Assembly (NCBI GenBank): GCA_026390115.1
Contig: JAPLGO010000012.1
Location: 1-64,000 of the forward strand
Length of the DNA stretch: 64,000 bases
DNA from: Campylobacterales bacterium
Lineage (GTDB): Bacteria > Campylobacterota > Campylobacteria > Campylobacterales > Sulfurimonadaceae
Direction of reading: 5' to 3'
The notes under the pieces were generated by a model that made no database searches, had not been told where the DNA came from, and saw only the letters and a program-made list of their open reading frames with translations. Numbering within the stretch: position 1 is the first letter of the stretch; every line of letters starts with the position of its first letter. Below are positions 1 to 8,804 of this stretch, one piece after another. Made by a program: the position numbers and the translations under genes.

Positions 1-2
1 CC

Positions 3-321
3 ACAACTGCTCCAACAGAAGCACCCACAACTGCACCGACAGAATCGCATGAAAATAACGGTCACGGAAATGGTGATCAAGATGCACCTGGAAATTCTGG
101 AAGCCATAACAATGCAGAGAATGTACCGACTCAGGCACCAACAACTGCACCGACAGAAGCTCCAACGACCGCACCGACAGAAGCACCGACTCAGGCTCCA
201 ACAACTGCTCCAACAGAAGCACCCACAACTGCACCGACAGAATCGCATGAAAATAACGGTCACGGAAATGGTGATCAAGATGCACCTGGAAATTCTGGAA
301 GCCATAACAATGCAGAGAATG
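3..321 (+). repeat. 198-bp-period direct repeat inside the secreted protein gene
   Basis: Bases 3-123 and 201-321 are identical over 121 bp at an offset of 198 bp (66 codons). The repeated protein segment holds PTTAPTE motifs followed by SHENNGHGNGDQDAPG. Identity at the DNA level implies recent duplication or gene conversion; more copies probably lie to the left of the window. Confidence 0.9.
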
Positions 322-1448
322 CAGCTACAGAAGTTCCAAAACATGAAGCAGACGAATCAGGAACTCAAACTAAAGAAATAATGGTAGATGCTACCTATAA
401 AACGGTTACCGAAGAATTTCAAAATACTAGAGAAGTCCAAGAAACATTTACTAATTATAAAACTGAAACTCAAACATATACTGAAACAGAAGAAAGAACT
501 GGGACTAGAGATGTTCAAGTAGATGTAGAAAAAACAAGAGATATTCAAGTAGTTGATACTGTAGCAAATACGGCTAATGGTATACATGAAACAAACGGAG
601 CTTTCTTTAAAGATTCAATAGTTACTGAAACTGTTAGCCAAGGCACAGTGATTAATCATGGATCAAAAGAATCGTTTTCGTTAGACCACAGTGGAGATAT
701 TACTATCAACGCTAAACTTACTGGTAATGCATCAGGAGAAGTCCATGTTACTAATTTAAATGGAACTACAGAAGTTCATTCAATAGTTGATGGGGCTAAT
801 ATTTTTCACGGAGTACAATCTATTGAAATAGATACAACTGGAAAATCAGCGATTCATATAGACTCTATAGTCTCTTCTCATACGGAGGCGCATGAAGTTC
901 AGCCTATTATGAAAACCGTATCTGAAACATATACAGTGACAGAAACTCAGCAAGAGCCATACAAATATGATGTTGATGTAGAAAAAACAAGAGAAGTTCA
1001 AGTACCTTTTGAAGATGTTAGAACCGTAACTGAAACATTTACTGATACTAGAGAAGTTCAAGTTGTAGATGTTCCAGCACATACAGAAATAGTACAAGTA
1101 GTAGATAGTCATGAACCAAAAGCTGAAGAGAATAAAAGTGAAGCTCCAAAACATGAGGCGACAGAAGCTCCAAAACATGAGGAAACAGAAGCTCCAAAAC
1201 ATGAGGCAACAGAAGCTCCAGAGAATGAACATAGTAATCAAGGAATCGCCCATGGAATTTTAGAAGATCATTCTAATGATATCCCTGGACTGGAGAATCT
1301 TCCTAAATCCGCAGAGCCTTCTAACCATGTTGAGGCATCTAGTGCGCATGAAAGCAGTGCCCATTCTGAAGTTAGTTTTGTAGGTAGCTCAGGAGATATT
1401 AGCAGTGAATTAATGAACAATTTGGCACAAAATTATGATCATCATTAA
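3..1448 (+). CDS. C-terminal part of a large repetitive secreted protein (partial)
   Basis: The reading frame is open from the left edge, so the N-terminus lies outside the window; 481 codons are visible, and the ATG at 381 is internal. Residues 1-120 are Pro/Thr/Glu/Ala-rich repeats (APTTAPTE, TQAPTTAPTE) alternating with a Gly/Asn/His linker. Next come two related blocks rich in TVTE, REVQ and VDVEKTR at about 380-560 and 905-1110. They flank a beta-type stretch (GDITINAKLTGNASGEVHV). A tandem TEAPKHEA tract and an acidic/His tail ending NYDHH follow. Low complexity, no Cys and a facing type I secretion operon suggest a surface or extracellular adhesin-like substrate. I see no RTX nonapeptide repeats in this part. 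Function is inferred from context only. Confidence 0.7.
   Translation, partial: TTAPTEAPTTAPTESHENNGHGNGDQDAPGNSGSHNNAENVPTQAPTTAPTEAPTTAPTEAPTQAPTTAPTEAPTTAPTESHENNGHGNGDQDAPGNSGSHNNAENAATEVPKHEADESGTQTKEIMVDATYKTVTEEFQNTREVQETFTNYKTETQTYTETEERTGTRDVQVDVEKTRDIQVVDTVANTANGIHETNGAFFKDSIVTETVSQGTVINHGSKESFSLDHSGDITINAKLTGNASGEVHVTNLNGTTEVHSIVDGANIFHGVQSIEIDTTGKSAIHIDSIVSSHTEAHEVQPIMKTVSETYTVTETQQEPYKYDVDVEKTREVQVPFEDVRTVTETFTDTREVQVVDVPAHTEIVQVVDSHEPKAEENKSEAPKHEATEAPKHEETEAPKHEATEAPENEHSNQGIAHGILEDHSNDIPGLENLPKSAEPSNHVEASSAHESSAHSEVSFVGSSGDISSELMNNLAQNYDHH
1140..1223 (+). repeat. 24-bp tandem repeat (EAPKHEAT) near the C-terminus
   Basis: Three full 24-bp units (1140-1163, 1164-1187, 1188-1211) and a half unit encode EAPKHEAT, EAPKHEET, EAPKHEAT and EAPE. 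The units differ at one or two bases. The copy number is likely to vary between strains. Confidence 0.9.
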
Positions 1449-1484
1449 TTATTGAGGCTTACACAGCCTCAATAAAAAATAGTG

Positions 1485-1521
1485 AAGAATAAAAGTGTAA
1501 AAAATGCTTTTATTCTTTTTT
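1485..1521 (+). terminator. Probable terminator after the secreted protein gene
   Basis: An 11-bp A/T-rich stem (1485-1495 AAGAATAAAAG with 1507-1517 CTTTTATTCTT) is followed by a short T run (1518-1521). A second inverted repeat just upstream (1449-1459 with 1465-1475, TTATTGAGGCT) has no T run. Either may end transcription at this convergent junction. Confidence 0.5.
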
Positions 1522-1597
1522 AGCTTTAACTATTCCCTCTTTACCCAGCCTCAAGAGCTAAAGTAATTTCCGCGTGTCAAAGATTTTATAGTTTTGA

Positions 1598-2203
1598 TTA
1601 TTTTAATAAAAGAACAAGAGATACTCTGTCGTTTACATGCATCTTTGAAAAAATTGAGCTCACATGCGCTTTTACTGTTCGGGTTGTTATATCGAGTGCT
1701 GAAGCGATTGCATCGTTTGTATAACCGCCAAGTATTAGCTTTACGACTTCTATCTCTTTTGCAGTGAGTCTGTTGTTTAGGAGAGATTCTGATTCTTCTT
1801 TTAACGGTTCATCTTTTGAAATTTTTGAGAGTGCGGCTGTCAGTTCAGGGTAAGTCCATATTTTATCATCCAAAACCGTTTGAAGCATCTGCATAAAGTG
1901 AATAGTGAGCATTCTCGCATTTCCGTAAGCCTTTATATTACGGGCAATAAGCATCTTCCCTGTCGCAATTTCAGGAGCTTTTTCTAAAATAATCATATTT
2001 TTCGGCAGAGAGTTTGAAGTAATCATTTTATTAATATCACTTGCGACACTATCGTAGTCGGCTATTAAAATGTAATCAGACATCTCCGCTAACACACTTT
2101 TTAAGGAATCTAAATCGTAGCAAGTGATAGAAGAATCTATACCATTTTTTGTTTTCCACTCCTTAATTATCTCCATGTTTGCACTAAAAAATATAATTTT
2201 CAA
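1598..2203 (-). CDS. LuxR-type HTH regulator with degenerate receiver-like N-terminus
   Basis: DNA-binding regulator of about 201 residues. The last ~60 residues form a LuxR/GerE helix-turn-helix (LTAKEIEVVKLILGGYTNDA, then TTRTVKAHVSSIFSKM). The first ~130 residues begin like a receiver domain (LKIIFFSAN) but lack a clear acidic pocket, so phosphorylation is doubtful. I prefer the TTG at 2203: GGAG sits 7 bases before it, while an ATG at 2224 lies inside the upstream gene without a ribosome site. It is the last gene of the type I secretion operon, 1 base after the hlyD stop, so it probably controls this export locus or its substrate. Confidence 0.75.
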   Translation of the reverse strand: MKIIFFSANMEIIKEWKTKNGIDSSITCYDLDSLKSVLAEMSDYILIADYDSVASDINKMITSNSLPKNMIILEKAPEIATGKMLIARNIKAYGNARMLTIHFMQMLQTVLDDKIWTYPELTAALSKISKDEPLKEESESLLNNRLTAKEIEVVKLILGGYTNDAIASALDITTRTVKAHVSSIFSKMHVNDRVSLVLLLK

Positions 2204-2204
2204 G

Positions 2205-3557
2205 TTATTTCTCCGTAAAGACATACTGCTTTGTTTTTAAGATAGGTTTTAAAATATACTGCATTACCGTTTTTTTACCCGTCACTATATCAACACTCAC
2301 CTGCATTCCTGGAATGATTTTAAGAGGTTTCTCTTTTGTTCCTAAATAACTTTTATCTGTTATGACATGTATAAGATAAAAGGTTTCTTCTTTCTTGTCT
2401 GTAATAGTATCTGGAGAAATAGATTCAACTCTTCCTGTAAGACCGCCATGAATATTAAAAGGGTAGGCAGAAACTTTTACCATTGCCTCTGCATCCGGAT
2501 GAATAAATGCTATGTCAGCAGGTTTTATTTTTATTTCTAAATAGAGTTTTTTACTTGATGGAACAACTTCTACTAAGTCGGCACCGGGTTTTATAACGCC
2601 CCCGACAGTATTTACATAAAGTTTTTGAATAACCCCTGCAACAGGTGATTTTACGACAGTTCTATCCACTTGGTCGCTTAATTCTACCTGTTGTGTGCTC
2701 GTTCTTGACAGCTCTGCCGTTACCTTGTTTAGCTCCTCTTTTGCCACGCTGATAAAGAGCTATTTTGCTGCACTTCTGTTCCCCTTAAACTCTTCTATCA
2801 TAGATGCCAAACGAGGGAGAGAAAGTTTTGCAGCTTCTATGTCATTTTCGATGGCACTCGCTTCTCTTTTGAGCTTTAAAAAGTCAACTTTTGATTTTAC
2901 CCCTTCTTTAACCATCGGCTCTGTCATCGCTATCTCTTCGGTTACAAATTCCAGAGATTTTTGCAATGATGATATTCTGGCTCTTGCCTCCGTCAATGCC
3001 TGCTTCTTTTGGTTAATCTGTTCCATTATTGCACCGTCTTTTGCTTCAAATTCTAGTTTATTTGAATCATAGAGCTTTTTAGCGAGTTCTAGTTGCTTAT
3101 TCAGCTCTTCACTATCTGTTTTAACAACTTCAAAAGGAAGGTCATTTGCTTCTGCTTGAAGTCTTTGTCTTTGTGCTTCCAGTTCTTCATACTTCATCTG
3201 GTTTGTAAGAGCAGTCGATACAGATTTGGCATTGCTGATTTTTAATATATCCTGACCCACTTCAACTCTCTCTCCCTCATTTACAAGAATAGCTTCAACT
3301 ATTCCGCCTTCAAGGTTCTGAATAACCTGATTTTTACCATAGGGAACAACTTCTCCGTCCCCTCTTGTAATCTCATCAATCTCTGCAAAAGATGCCCATA
3401 TGATAGATACAAAAATAGTAATAAGCCAAATTTTTATAACTCTGCTTGTTTTAGAAGGGGTAACTTGCAAAATAGCAGAACTAAGACTATTCATAAATTC
3501 ATAGTCTTTTTCAGAATATTCTAATGGTTTGTCAACTTTCTTCAATTTTTTTGCCAC
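2205..3557 (-). pseudogene. HlyD-family type I secretion adaptor, interrupted by in-frame TAG
   Basis: Membrane fusion protein that would link the inner-membrane ABC exporter to the TolC-like channel. The N-terminal half has one membrane segment (IKIWLITIFVSIIWASFAEI), a lipoyl half (QNLEGGIVEAILVNEGERVE) and a long coiled coil. The C-terminal half has the second lipoyl half (SPVAGVIQKLYVNTVGG) and the beta-barrel region. The two halves stay in one frame and are split only by TAG at 2762-2760, which follows NRSAAK and precedes LFISVAKEEL. Without the stop the protein is about 450 residues, normal for the family. A GTG at 2747 could restart translation but has no visible ribosome site. The start overlaps the ABC gene by 26 bases. 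Nonsense mutation, sequencing error and readthrough are all possible. Confidence 0.85.
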
Positions 3558-5703
3558 CGCTTTGTAATTTTTTTAGTGCTACATCTTTTTCTTCATCGAT
3601 GAAAACTTTTCCTTCATTCATAACTATGACTCTGGTGACAATTTTGAGAAGATTCATTTTCTGCGTCACAAGTAGAGCAGTTTTCCCTTTCAAATTTTCA
3701 TCCAAGCTCTCGATAAGTCTGGACTCCGATAGCTGATCCATGGCATTACTAGGCTCATCCATGAGCATAATAGGAGAATCAAGTAAAAATGCACGAGCAA
3801 TTCCGATGCTTTGTTTTTGACCGCCCGACAATCCTTGTCCTCTTTCACCTATCGGCATTTCATAGCCCTTTGGATGTTTTTTCACAAACTCTGAAGTTCC
3901 GCTAATAATTGCAGCTCGCAACATGTCACTATCAGAACAGTGTGAAGCACGATAGGTAATATTATCTTTCACTGTTCCGCGAAAGAGCATTATATCTTGG
4001 GAAACATATCCGATACTTTTTCTTAAATCGGCAGGGTCTATCTGATTAATATCTATGCCATCTATCAATATCTGCCCTGAATCAGGTTCATAAAGACCTA
4101 AAATAAGCTTTTGAATAGTACTTTTACCGGAACCTATACGACCTATAATCGCTACATGCTCTCCCGGTTCTATAGTGAAGGAGACATTTTTGAGTATCTG
4201 AAAACCTGTTTTTGGGTATGAAAATGTTACATCGATAAACTCGATTCTCCCGCTGAAATTCGGTCTTGTAACAAACTTTTTGCCAGCCGGTCTCTCACTC
4301 GGCTGAGATAATATGTCGTTTATAGCATCATAAGAAGCTTTCGTGTTTTCATAATTGGTGAGTATTCCGGCAACCTGTCCCATCGGTCCAAGAGCTCTTC
4401 CTGTTAAAATTCCTATTGCAATTAATCCACCCATTGAGAGTTTAAAATCTTGAATAAGATAAACGCCGTAAATAATTATCATAACTCCATTTAGTTGCAT
4501 AAAAAGCAGTGTTATAGTTGGAATAGAAGCTGATAAAAGACGTGTTTTCATACTTTTTGTAGCTATTTCACCGGTTGATTCTTCCCATTTCCATTGTACC
4601 TGATTGAGAGTGCCCAAAGTTTTGAGTGTTTCGATATTGTTAAGTGTCTCAATTAAAATTGAACTTTTTTGTGCGCCTGCCTCTTTTGTATCTTCTATAC
4701 TGGCTTTTAAAGATTTTTTAAGAATGAGTGCATAACCAATAATCAAAAAAGTAGTTAGGAGAGGAATAGCTACTATTGAACCACCGATATACCAAATAAT
4801 GACTAAAAATATTATTGCAAACGGAAGATCTATAATTGCAGCCATTGTAACATTTGTTAAGAAACTTCTAATATTGTCAAAATCTTTTAAGTGACTTGAA
4901 AATGCACCTACAGATGTTGGAATGTGTGACATTTTTAAGTCAAGAACTTTTTCAAAAATAATAGATGCCATGATAACATCACTTTTTTTTGCAGCACTTT
5001 CCAGTAGATGCGTTCTGGTGAATTTTAAAAATGTATCAATGAAATAGATAATAATAATACCGATTGCAAACACCCAAAGTGTTTCAATAGCATTATTCGG
5101 GACGACTCTATCGTAAACATTCATTGTAAAAAGGGGAGAAGCAACTACAAAAATATTTATCAGTAAAGTTGCATATATGACATCTCTATAAATTCCAAAA
5201 GAGAGTTTTAATGTACTCCAAAACCAATGTTTCTGGTCTAAATGAAGAGTTCTTGTATTATCATCAACATACTCAAAAGCTTTTTTTATCATAAAGCCAA
5301 AGCCGATATACTCATCTTTTAGTACATCTATCTCAACCCATTGCTCAACAGCCTCTTCGGTTGGCATGATTATTTTAGCCTCTAGTCCATCATCACTGAA
5401 TCTGTCAAGAATGCATGAACCTTGATTGGAGAGCAGAATTATCATAGGAAGCTGTAGGGGAGAGATTTGATCGAGAGGTCTTCTTAGTATGCTTGATTTG
5501 AGTCCGGCTCTCTCTGCTGCGCGCGAGAAGAGCCCTTTTGCATTATTTATAGAAAAGAGTTCCGGTGTCTCTTTTCCTATTTCTATAGGTAATCCGGCAG
5601 TCAAAGCCTCTGCAGAAAATGGTTTATGATAAAGTTTTGTAAACAGAACCAAGCAGTCGAGCAAAGAGTCTATTTTTAAATTATCTGCTTTTGTTAAGAA
5701 CAT
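3532..5703 (-). CDS. Type I secretion ABC exporter with C39-like domain
   Basis: Inner-membrane ATPase/permease of a type I secretion system, 723 residues. Residues 1-130 are a C39 peptidase-like domain (LLDCLVLFTKLYHKP, SAEALTAGLP) of the kind found in LapB/LssB-type adhesin exporters; the domain appears to lack the usual catalytic arrangement and probably docks the substrate. Membrane segments follow at about 165-440. The nucleotide-binding domain carries Walker A GRIGSGKST, signature LSGGQKQ and Walker B IMLMDEPSNAMD. It lies 26 bases after the TolC-OmpA gene and overlaps hlyD. The adhesin-like protein encoded opposite is the likely cargo. Confidence 0.92.
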   Translation of the reverse strand: MFLTKADNLKIDSLLDCLVLFTKLYHKPFSAEALTAGLPIEIGKETPELFSINNAKGLFSRAAERAGLKSSILRRPLDQISPLQLPMIILLSNQGSCILDRFSDDGLEAKIIMPTEEAVEQWVEIDVLKDEYIGFGFMIKKAFEYVDDNTRTLHLDQKHWFWSTLKLSFGIYRDVIYATLLINIFVVASPLFTMNVYDRVVPNNAIETLWVFAIGIIIIYFIDTFLKFTRTHLLESAAKKSDVIMASIIFEKVLDLKMSHIPTSVGAFSSHLKDFDNIRSFLTNVTMAAIIDLPFAIIFLVIIWYIGGSIVAIPLLTTFLIIGYALILKKSLKASIEDTKEAGAQKSSILIETLNNIETLKTLGTLNQVQWKWEESTGEIATKSMKTRLLSASIPTITLLFMQLNGVMIIIYGVYLIQDFKLSMGGLIAIGILTGRALGPMGQVAGILTNYENTKASYDAINDILSQPSERPAGKKFVTRPNFSGRIEFIDVTFSYPKTGFQILKNVSFTIEPGEHVAIIGRIGSGKSTIQKLILGLYEPDSGQILIDGIDINQIDPADLRKSIGYVSQDIMLFRGTVKDNITYRASHCSDSDMLRAAIISGTSEFVKKHPKGYEMPIGERGQGLSGGQKQSIGIARAFLLDSPIMLMDEPSNAMDQLSESRLIESLDENLKGKTALLVTQKMNLLKIVTRVIVMNEGKVFIDEEKDVALKKLQSGGKKIEES

Positions 5704-5729
5704 ATGCTACCTTTGATTTTTTTATAAAT

Positions 5730-7583
5730 TCATTTAGTTTTTGCTGCATCTGCATCAGGTAGTTTAAGTTTTCTTACAGCTATATCTACCCTATTATTTA
5801 ATTCTAAACCCTCATTCTCAAATAGCCCGTTTGTAAACATAGGCGCTTTGTTTGACTGTGCATGAATAGTTATGTTTTCCTCTTTTGCTCCGGCTTTTAC
5901 TAGTTTTTCTTTAACTACATTGGCTCTTTGTGCGGACAGGAGAAGCATTTTTGTTTCATTCAGATTCTCATCGTCAACATTTCCGAAAACTTCAAATTTC
6001 ATATTCTCAAAGCCGTAAGGTTGAATCTGTGCGATTAAATCATTAAGTTTTTTCTGACCTTTCTGAGTTAAATCAGCATTTCTTGTTCCAAATACAAATC
6101 CGCTGTATCTTTCAATTTTTAGAGTATCGTCATAGGTAATTTCGCAACCATAAGTGCTTCTCATTTTGTAGGAAAGTGAGTTGTTACATATATCCTGCTC
6201 ATCTACAATTAAATCTTTATCTGCATCAAGCGTTACAGGTAGAGTATCGTTATTTGGCGGGGTTTCACCTTTTAACCCCACTTTTTCATACTCAATATCT
6301 TCGCTGCCCATTACTGAGGGTACAAGAGTACCAAGAGCATCTAATATTCTGTATTTAGCAAAAAGTGCACTATACTCCGTATTGATAATTTGTGATTTTG
6401 AATTACTGAAATCACTCTGAGCAGACAGAAGATCCAAAAGTGTGCGGCGTCCCAAGTCATACTCTTTTTTATAAAGGGTAAGTGTTTTTTCCGCAAACGC
6501 TCTATATCTCTGGAGATGAACCATCTGTTGATTTAACTTTTCATACGCCGACCATGCTAAATTCAGATCTTCTATTGTATTACGTATAAGTTTATTTTTT
6601 ATTTGAACTTCTTTATGCACTTCGCTTACACTTTTTTGTAAGGCAGCAGTATCGGCAAAGCCGTTAAATAAATTATAGGAAAGATATGCCATCGCCCTGA
6701 AATCCCCACTTTCTCCATCCGCCTGTAAAGCACCTTTGTTTTTGCTCATTATTTCTGAGACTTGCACATCCAATTTAGGATAAAAAGGTGCCTTGCTTTT
6801 GTGATTTGTTGCTTCTGCCAATTTAATATTGTATTTGCTAACTAATAGTGATGGGTTGTTTTGCATTGCAAATTGTGCCGCATCTTCAACCGTCTGGGGA
6901 AATCTAATCTCTTCAGTCGGTTTTTCCATGCTCTCAATATCGAGATATCTTCCTAAAACAGCGTGCATGTTATATGTGACATCAAGGAGAGTATTCTCTT
7001 GAACCACATAGTTTGACTTTGCTAATGCCAAGGAGGACTCAATCTTGTTTACTTCAGAGAGAGTTGTTAATCCGGAATCATAGAGCTTTTGAACTTTGGC
7101 AATAATCTCTTCGTTTATATCAATGGTTTCTTTGGCATTATTAAGCAACTCTTTTTGTCTTAGCACCTGCAAATAGGTATTTACCATGGCAAACGAGACG
7201 GCATTTACCTGTTCTATATATTTATAGGCAGCAGCAAGAGTTCTATTCTCATTCTCTTTAATTTGATATGTAGTCTCGAACCCTTTGAAAATGTTTTGGG
7301 TATATGTCACAGAGCTGGTATATAAATTGTAATCAAAAGCGGTGTTCTTTACCACAGGAAAATTCTTTCTGTCCGCATGGTCATATCCTGCGCCAACTGA
7401 TACATCAAGCTTTGGATAGTATCCTGCCTGAGCAATCGTTACATCCTCTTTTGTAGAGTTATAGTTTTTTAGCTGCTCCAAGATGGTTGGGTTTGTCGAT
7501 AAAACTTCTTCTACAGTGGTTTTAAGGTTCTGTGCATTAAGCAAGGTGCATAAAGATAAAGCCAATAATATTTTTTTGTTCAT
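5730..7583 (-). CDS. TolC-like outer-membrane channel fused to an OmpA domain
   Basis: Outer-membrane component of the type I secretion system, 617 residues. A signal peptide (KKILLALSLCTLLNAQ) is followed by a TolC/OEP region (about 20-430) with the repeated helical halves typical of the family, for example LYDSGLTTLSEVNKIESSLA. The C-terminal ~150 residues begin with a Ca2+-site-like DADKDLIVDEQDIC and continue as an OmpA-type peptidoglycan-binding domain (SAQRANVVKEKLVKAGA, NNRVDIAV). TolC proteins are normally about 430-480 residues, so the extra domain is a real fusion. It may anchor the channel to the cell wall. The gene sits 24 bases after the OmpA-like gene. Confidence 0.9.
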   Translation of the reverse strand: MNKKILLALSLCTLLNAQNLKTTVEEVLSTNPTILEQLKNYNSTKEDVTIAQAGYYPKLDVSVGAGYDHADRKNFPVVKNTAFDYNLYTSSVTYTQNIFKGFETTYQIKENENRTLAAAYKYIEQVNAVSFAMVNTYLQVLRQKELLNNAKETIDINEEIIAKVQKLYDSGLTTLSEVNKIESSLALAKSNYVVQENTLLDVTYNMHAVLGRYLDIESMEKPTEEIRFPQTVEDAAQFAMQNNPSLLVSKYNIKLAEATNHKSKAPFYPKLDVQVSEIMSKNKGALQADGESGDFRAMAYLSYNLFNGFADTAALQKSVSEVHKEVQIKNKLIRNTIEDLNLAWSAYEKLNQQMVHLQRYRAFAEKTLTLYKKEYDLGRRTLLDLLSAQSDFSNSKSQIINTEYSALFAKYRILDALGTLVPSVMGSEDIEYEKVGLKGETPPNNDTLPVTLDADKDLIVDEQDICNNSLSYKMRSTYGCEITYDDTLKIERYSGFVFGTRNADLTQKGQKKLNDLIAQIQPYGFENMKFEVFGNVDDENLNETKMLLLSAQRANVVKEKLVKAGAKEENITIHAQSNKAPMFTNGLFENEGLELNNRVDIAVRKLKLPDADAAKTK

Positions 7584-7607
7584 TCGGTCTTCCTAATCAA
7601 TAAGTTA

Positions 7608-8618
7608 TTATTTTGTAGCAGTCGGTTTTAACTCAACTTCTATACGACGGTTTTCTGCACGGCCATTTTTGAGAATGTTGTCTGCTACAGGTCTGTTTTC
7701 ACCCTCTCCGATAGCCCTCAATCTGCCCGCATTCACTCCCTCTTGTATGAGAGCTTTCATGACGGAGTTTGCACGATTTTGGGAGAGGAGCATATTGGAT
7801 TCACTACTTCCTATTGCATCAGTATGACCGGAAATGAGAGCGTTATAGCCGCTGTTCTCTTTTAGAAACTGAGCAAACTTTTTTATATCCTCAGAGTAGT
7901 TCTCTTTAATATCATATTTATTCGTCTCAAAAGTTACTTTTAATATTGCAGTTTGCGGACAGCCGATACTATCAACTTTAAATAATTTTGGAGTAGCAGG
8001 ACATTTGTCGTTTAAATCAAGAACACCGTCCCCGTCTCCGTCAGAGCTATTGCTATTTTCTACTTTCTTTTCAGGCATAGCTGAGTATTTATTTATTGCA
8101 GTTGGAGCTTCTTCATGGCTCTGCTCAGGCTTTGTAGGCTCTTCTTCTGCTACAGTCGGTGCCTCTTCCACAGCTATTGGTACTATGAGTCTGTATTCAC
8201 TTTTATTTATATCTTTGTTGAATTGAAATTTTTGAGTTTTGTTACTCTTGCTTGTTTCTCCTACTGCCATGTTGGCAATTTCCCAATCTTTTTGTACTAT
8301 TTCTGAACTCTTTTTGGCCGCTTCTACTTCCGCCGCATTTCTGACTGCTGCGGCTATTTCTGCTTTTTGAATCATCTCTTCTTTGTATTTTTTAGCTGCT
8401 GCGGCTTCAACTTTTTTTGCTGCCCCTTTCTGTTGCGCATCAACTTCTGCAACTCCAGTTGTTGCATTCTCTTTTTGTATAGGAGATGCTGTTGTCATAG
8501 AAGAGGATGGAGCTGCCGATTTTTCTAGCTCATCTGCGACAGAGGGAGGAATATTCCAGCCGGCATTGAGTGCCACTGCCAGAATTGCTGATGCTACCAT
8601 GGATACTTTTAATCTCAT
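7608..8618 (-). CDS. OmpA-family protein with Ala/Lys-rich coiled coil
   Basis: Envelope protein of 336 residues, first gene of the minus-strand secretion operon. It has an N-terminal signal peptide (KVSMVASAILAVALNAG), an Ala/Lys/Glu-rich helical stretch (about 60-110), a linker rich in EEAPT, a thrombospondin-3-like Ca2+ repeat (DGDGDGVLDLNDKCP) and a C-terminal OmpA domain (ISGHTDAIGSSESNMLLSQ, GRAENRRIEVEL). The OmpA part should bind peptidoglycan. It probably supports the adjacent secretion channel or the displayed adhesin; that role is inferred from position. Confidence 0.88.
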   Translation of the reverse strand: MRLKVSMVASAILAVALNAGWNIPPSVADELEKSAAPSSSMTTASPIQKENATTGVAEVDAQQKGAAKKVEAAAAKKYKEEMIQKAEIAAAVRNAAEVEAAKKSSEIVQKDWEIANMAVGETSKSNKTQKFQFNKDINKSEYRLIVPIAVEEAPTVAEEEPTKPEQSHEEAPTAINKYSAMPEKKVENSNSSDGDGDGVLDLNDKCPATPKLFKVDSIGCPQTAILKVTFETNKYDIKENYSEDIKKFAQFLKENSGYNALISGHTDAIGSSESNMLLSQNRANSVMKALIQEGVNAGRLRAIGEGENRPVADNILKNGRAENRRIEVELKPTATK

Positions 8619-8765
8619 TCTTTTTACTTTCCTTCATCTGGGCAATATTTACGTATGATAATTGATCTTATGTTATAAAGGGTGATTATAACAGATAAAA
8701 ACTGAGTAATAAGTGAATTTGAAACATAAATCCCTCTCTTCCACTTCTCATATTTTTGTTTATGC

Positions 8766-8771
8766 TACAAT
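8766..8771 (+). promoter_or_regulatory. Extended -10 box of mutS7
   Basis: TACAAT preceded by TGC gives an extended -10 element 34 bases before the mutS7 start. No -35 box is obvious, as is common in Campylobacterota. Confidence 0.45.
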
Positions 8772-8804
8772 ATCGAGCTTAAAATTATAAATTAAAGTGG
8801 GTTC

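Noticed and set aside
49-381. 110-codon frame rich in Gln, His and Arg
   Set aside because: It is the +1 reading of the Pro/Thr repeat gene, whose true frame is open from the left edge through 1448.
846-1253. Minus-strand frame of 135 codons rich in Cys, Phe and Trp
   Set aside because: It mirrors the TEAPKHEA repeat on the other strand and lacks a ribosome site.
2745-2762. Programmed recoding of TAG (for example pyrrolysine) in hlyD
   Set aside because: No pyl genes or known recoding signal are visible, and HlyD has no need for such a residue; a simple mutation is more likely.
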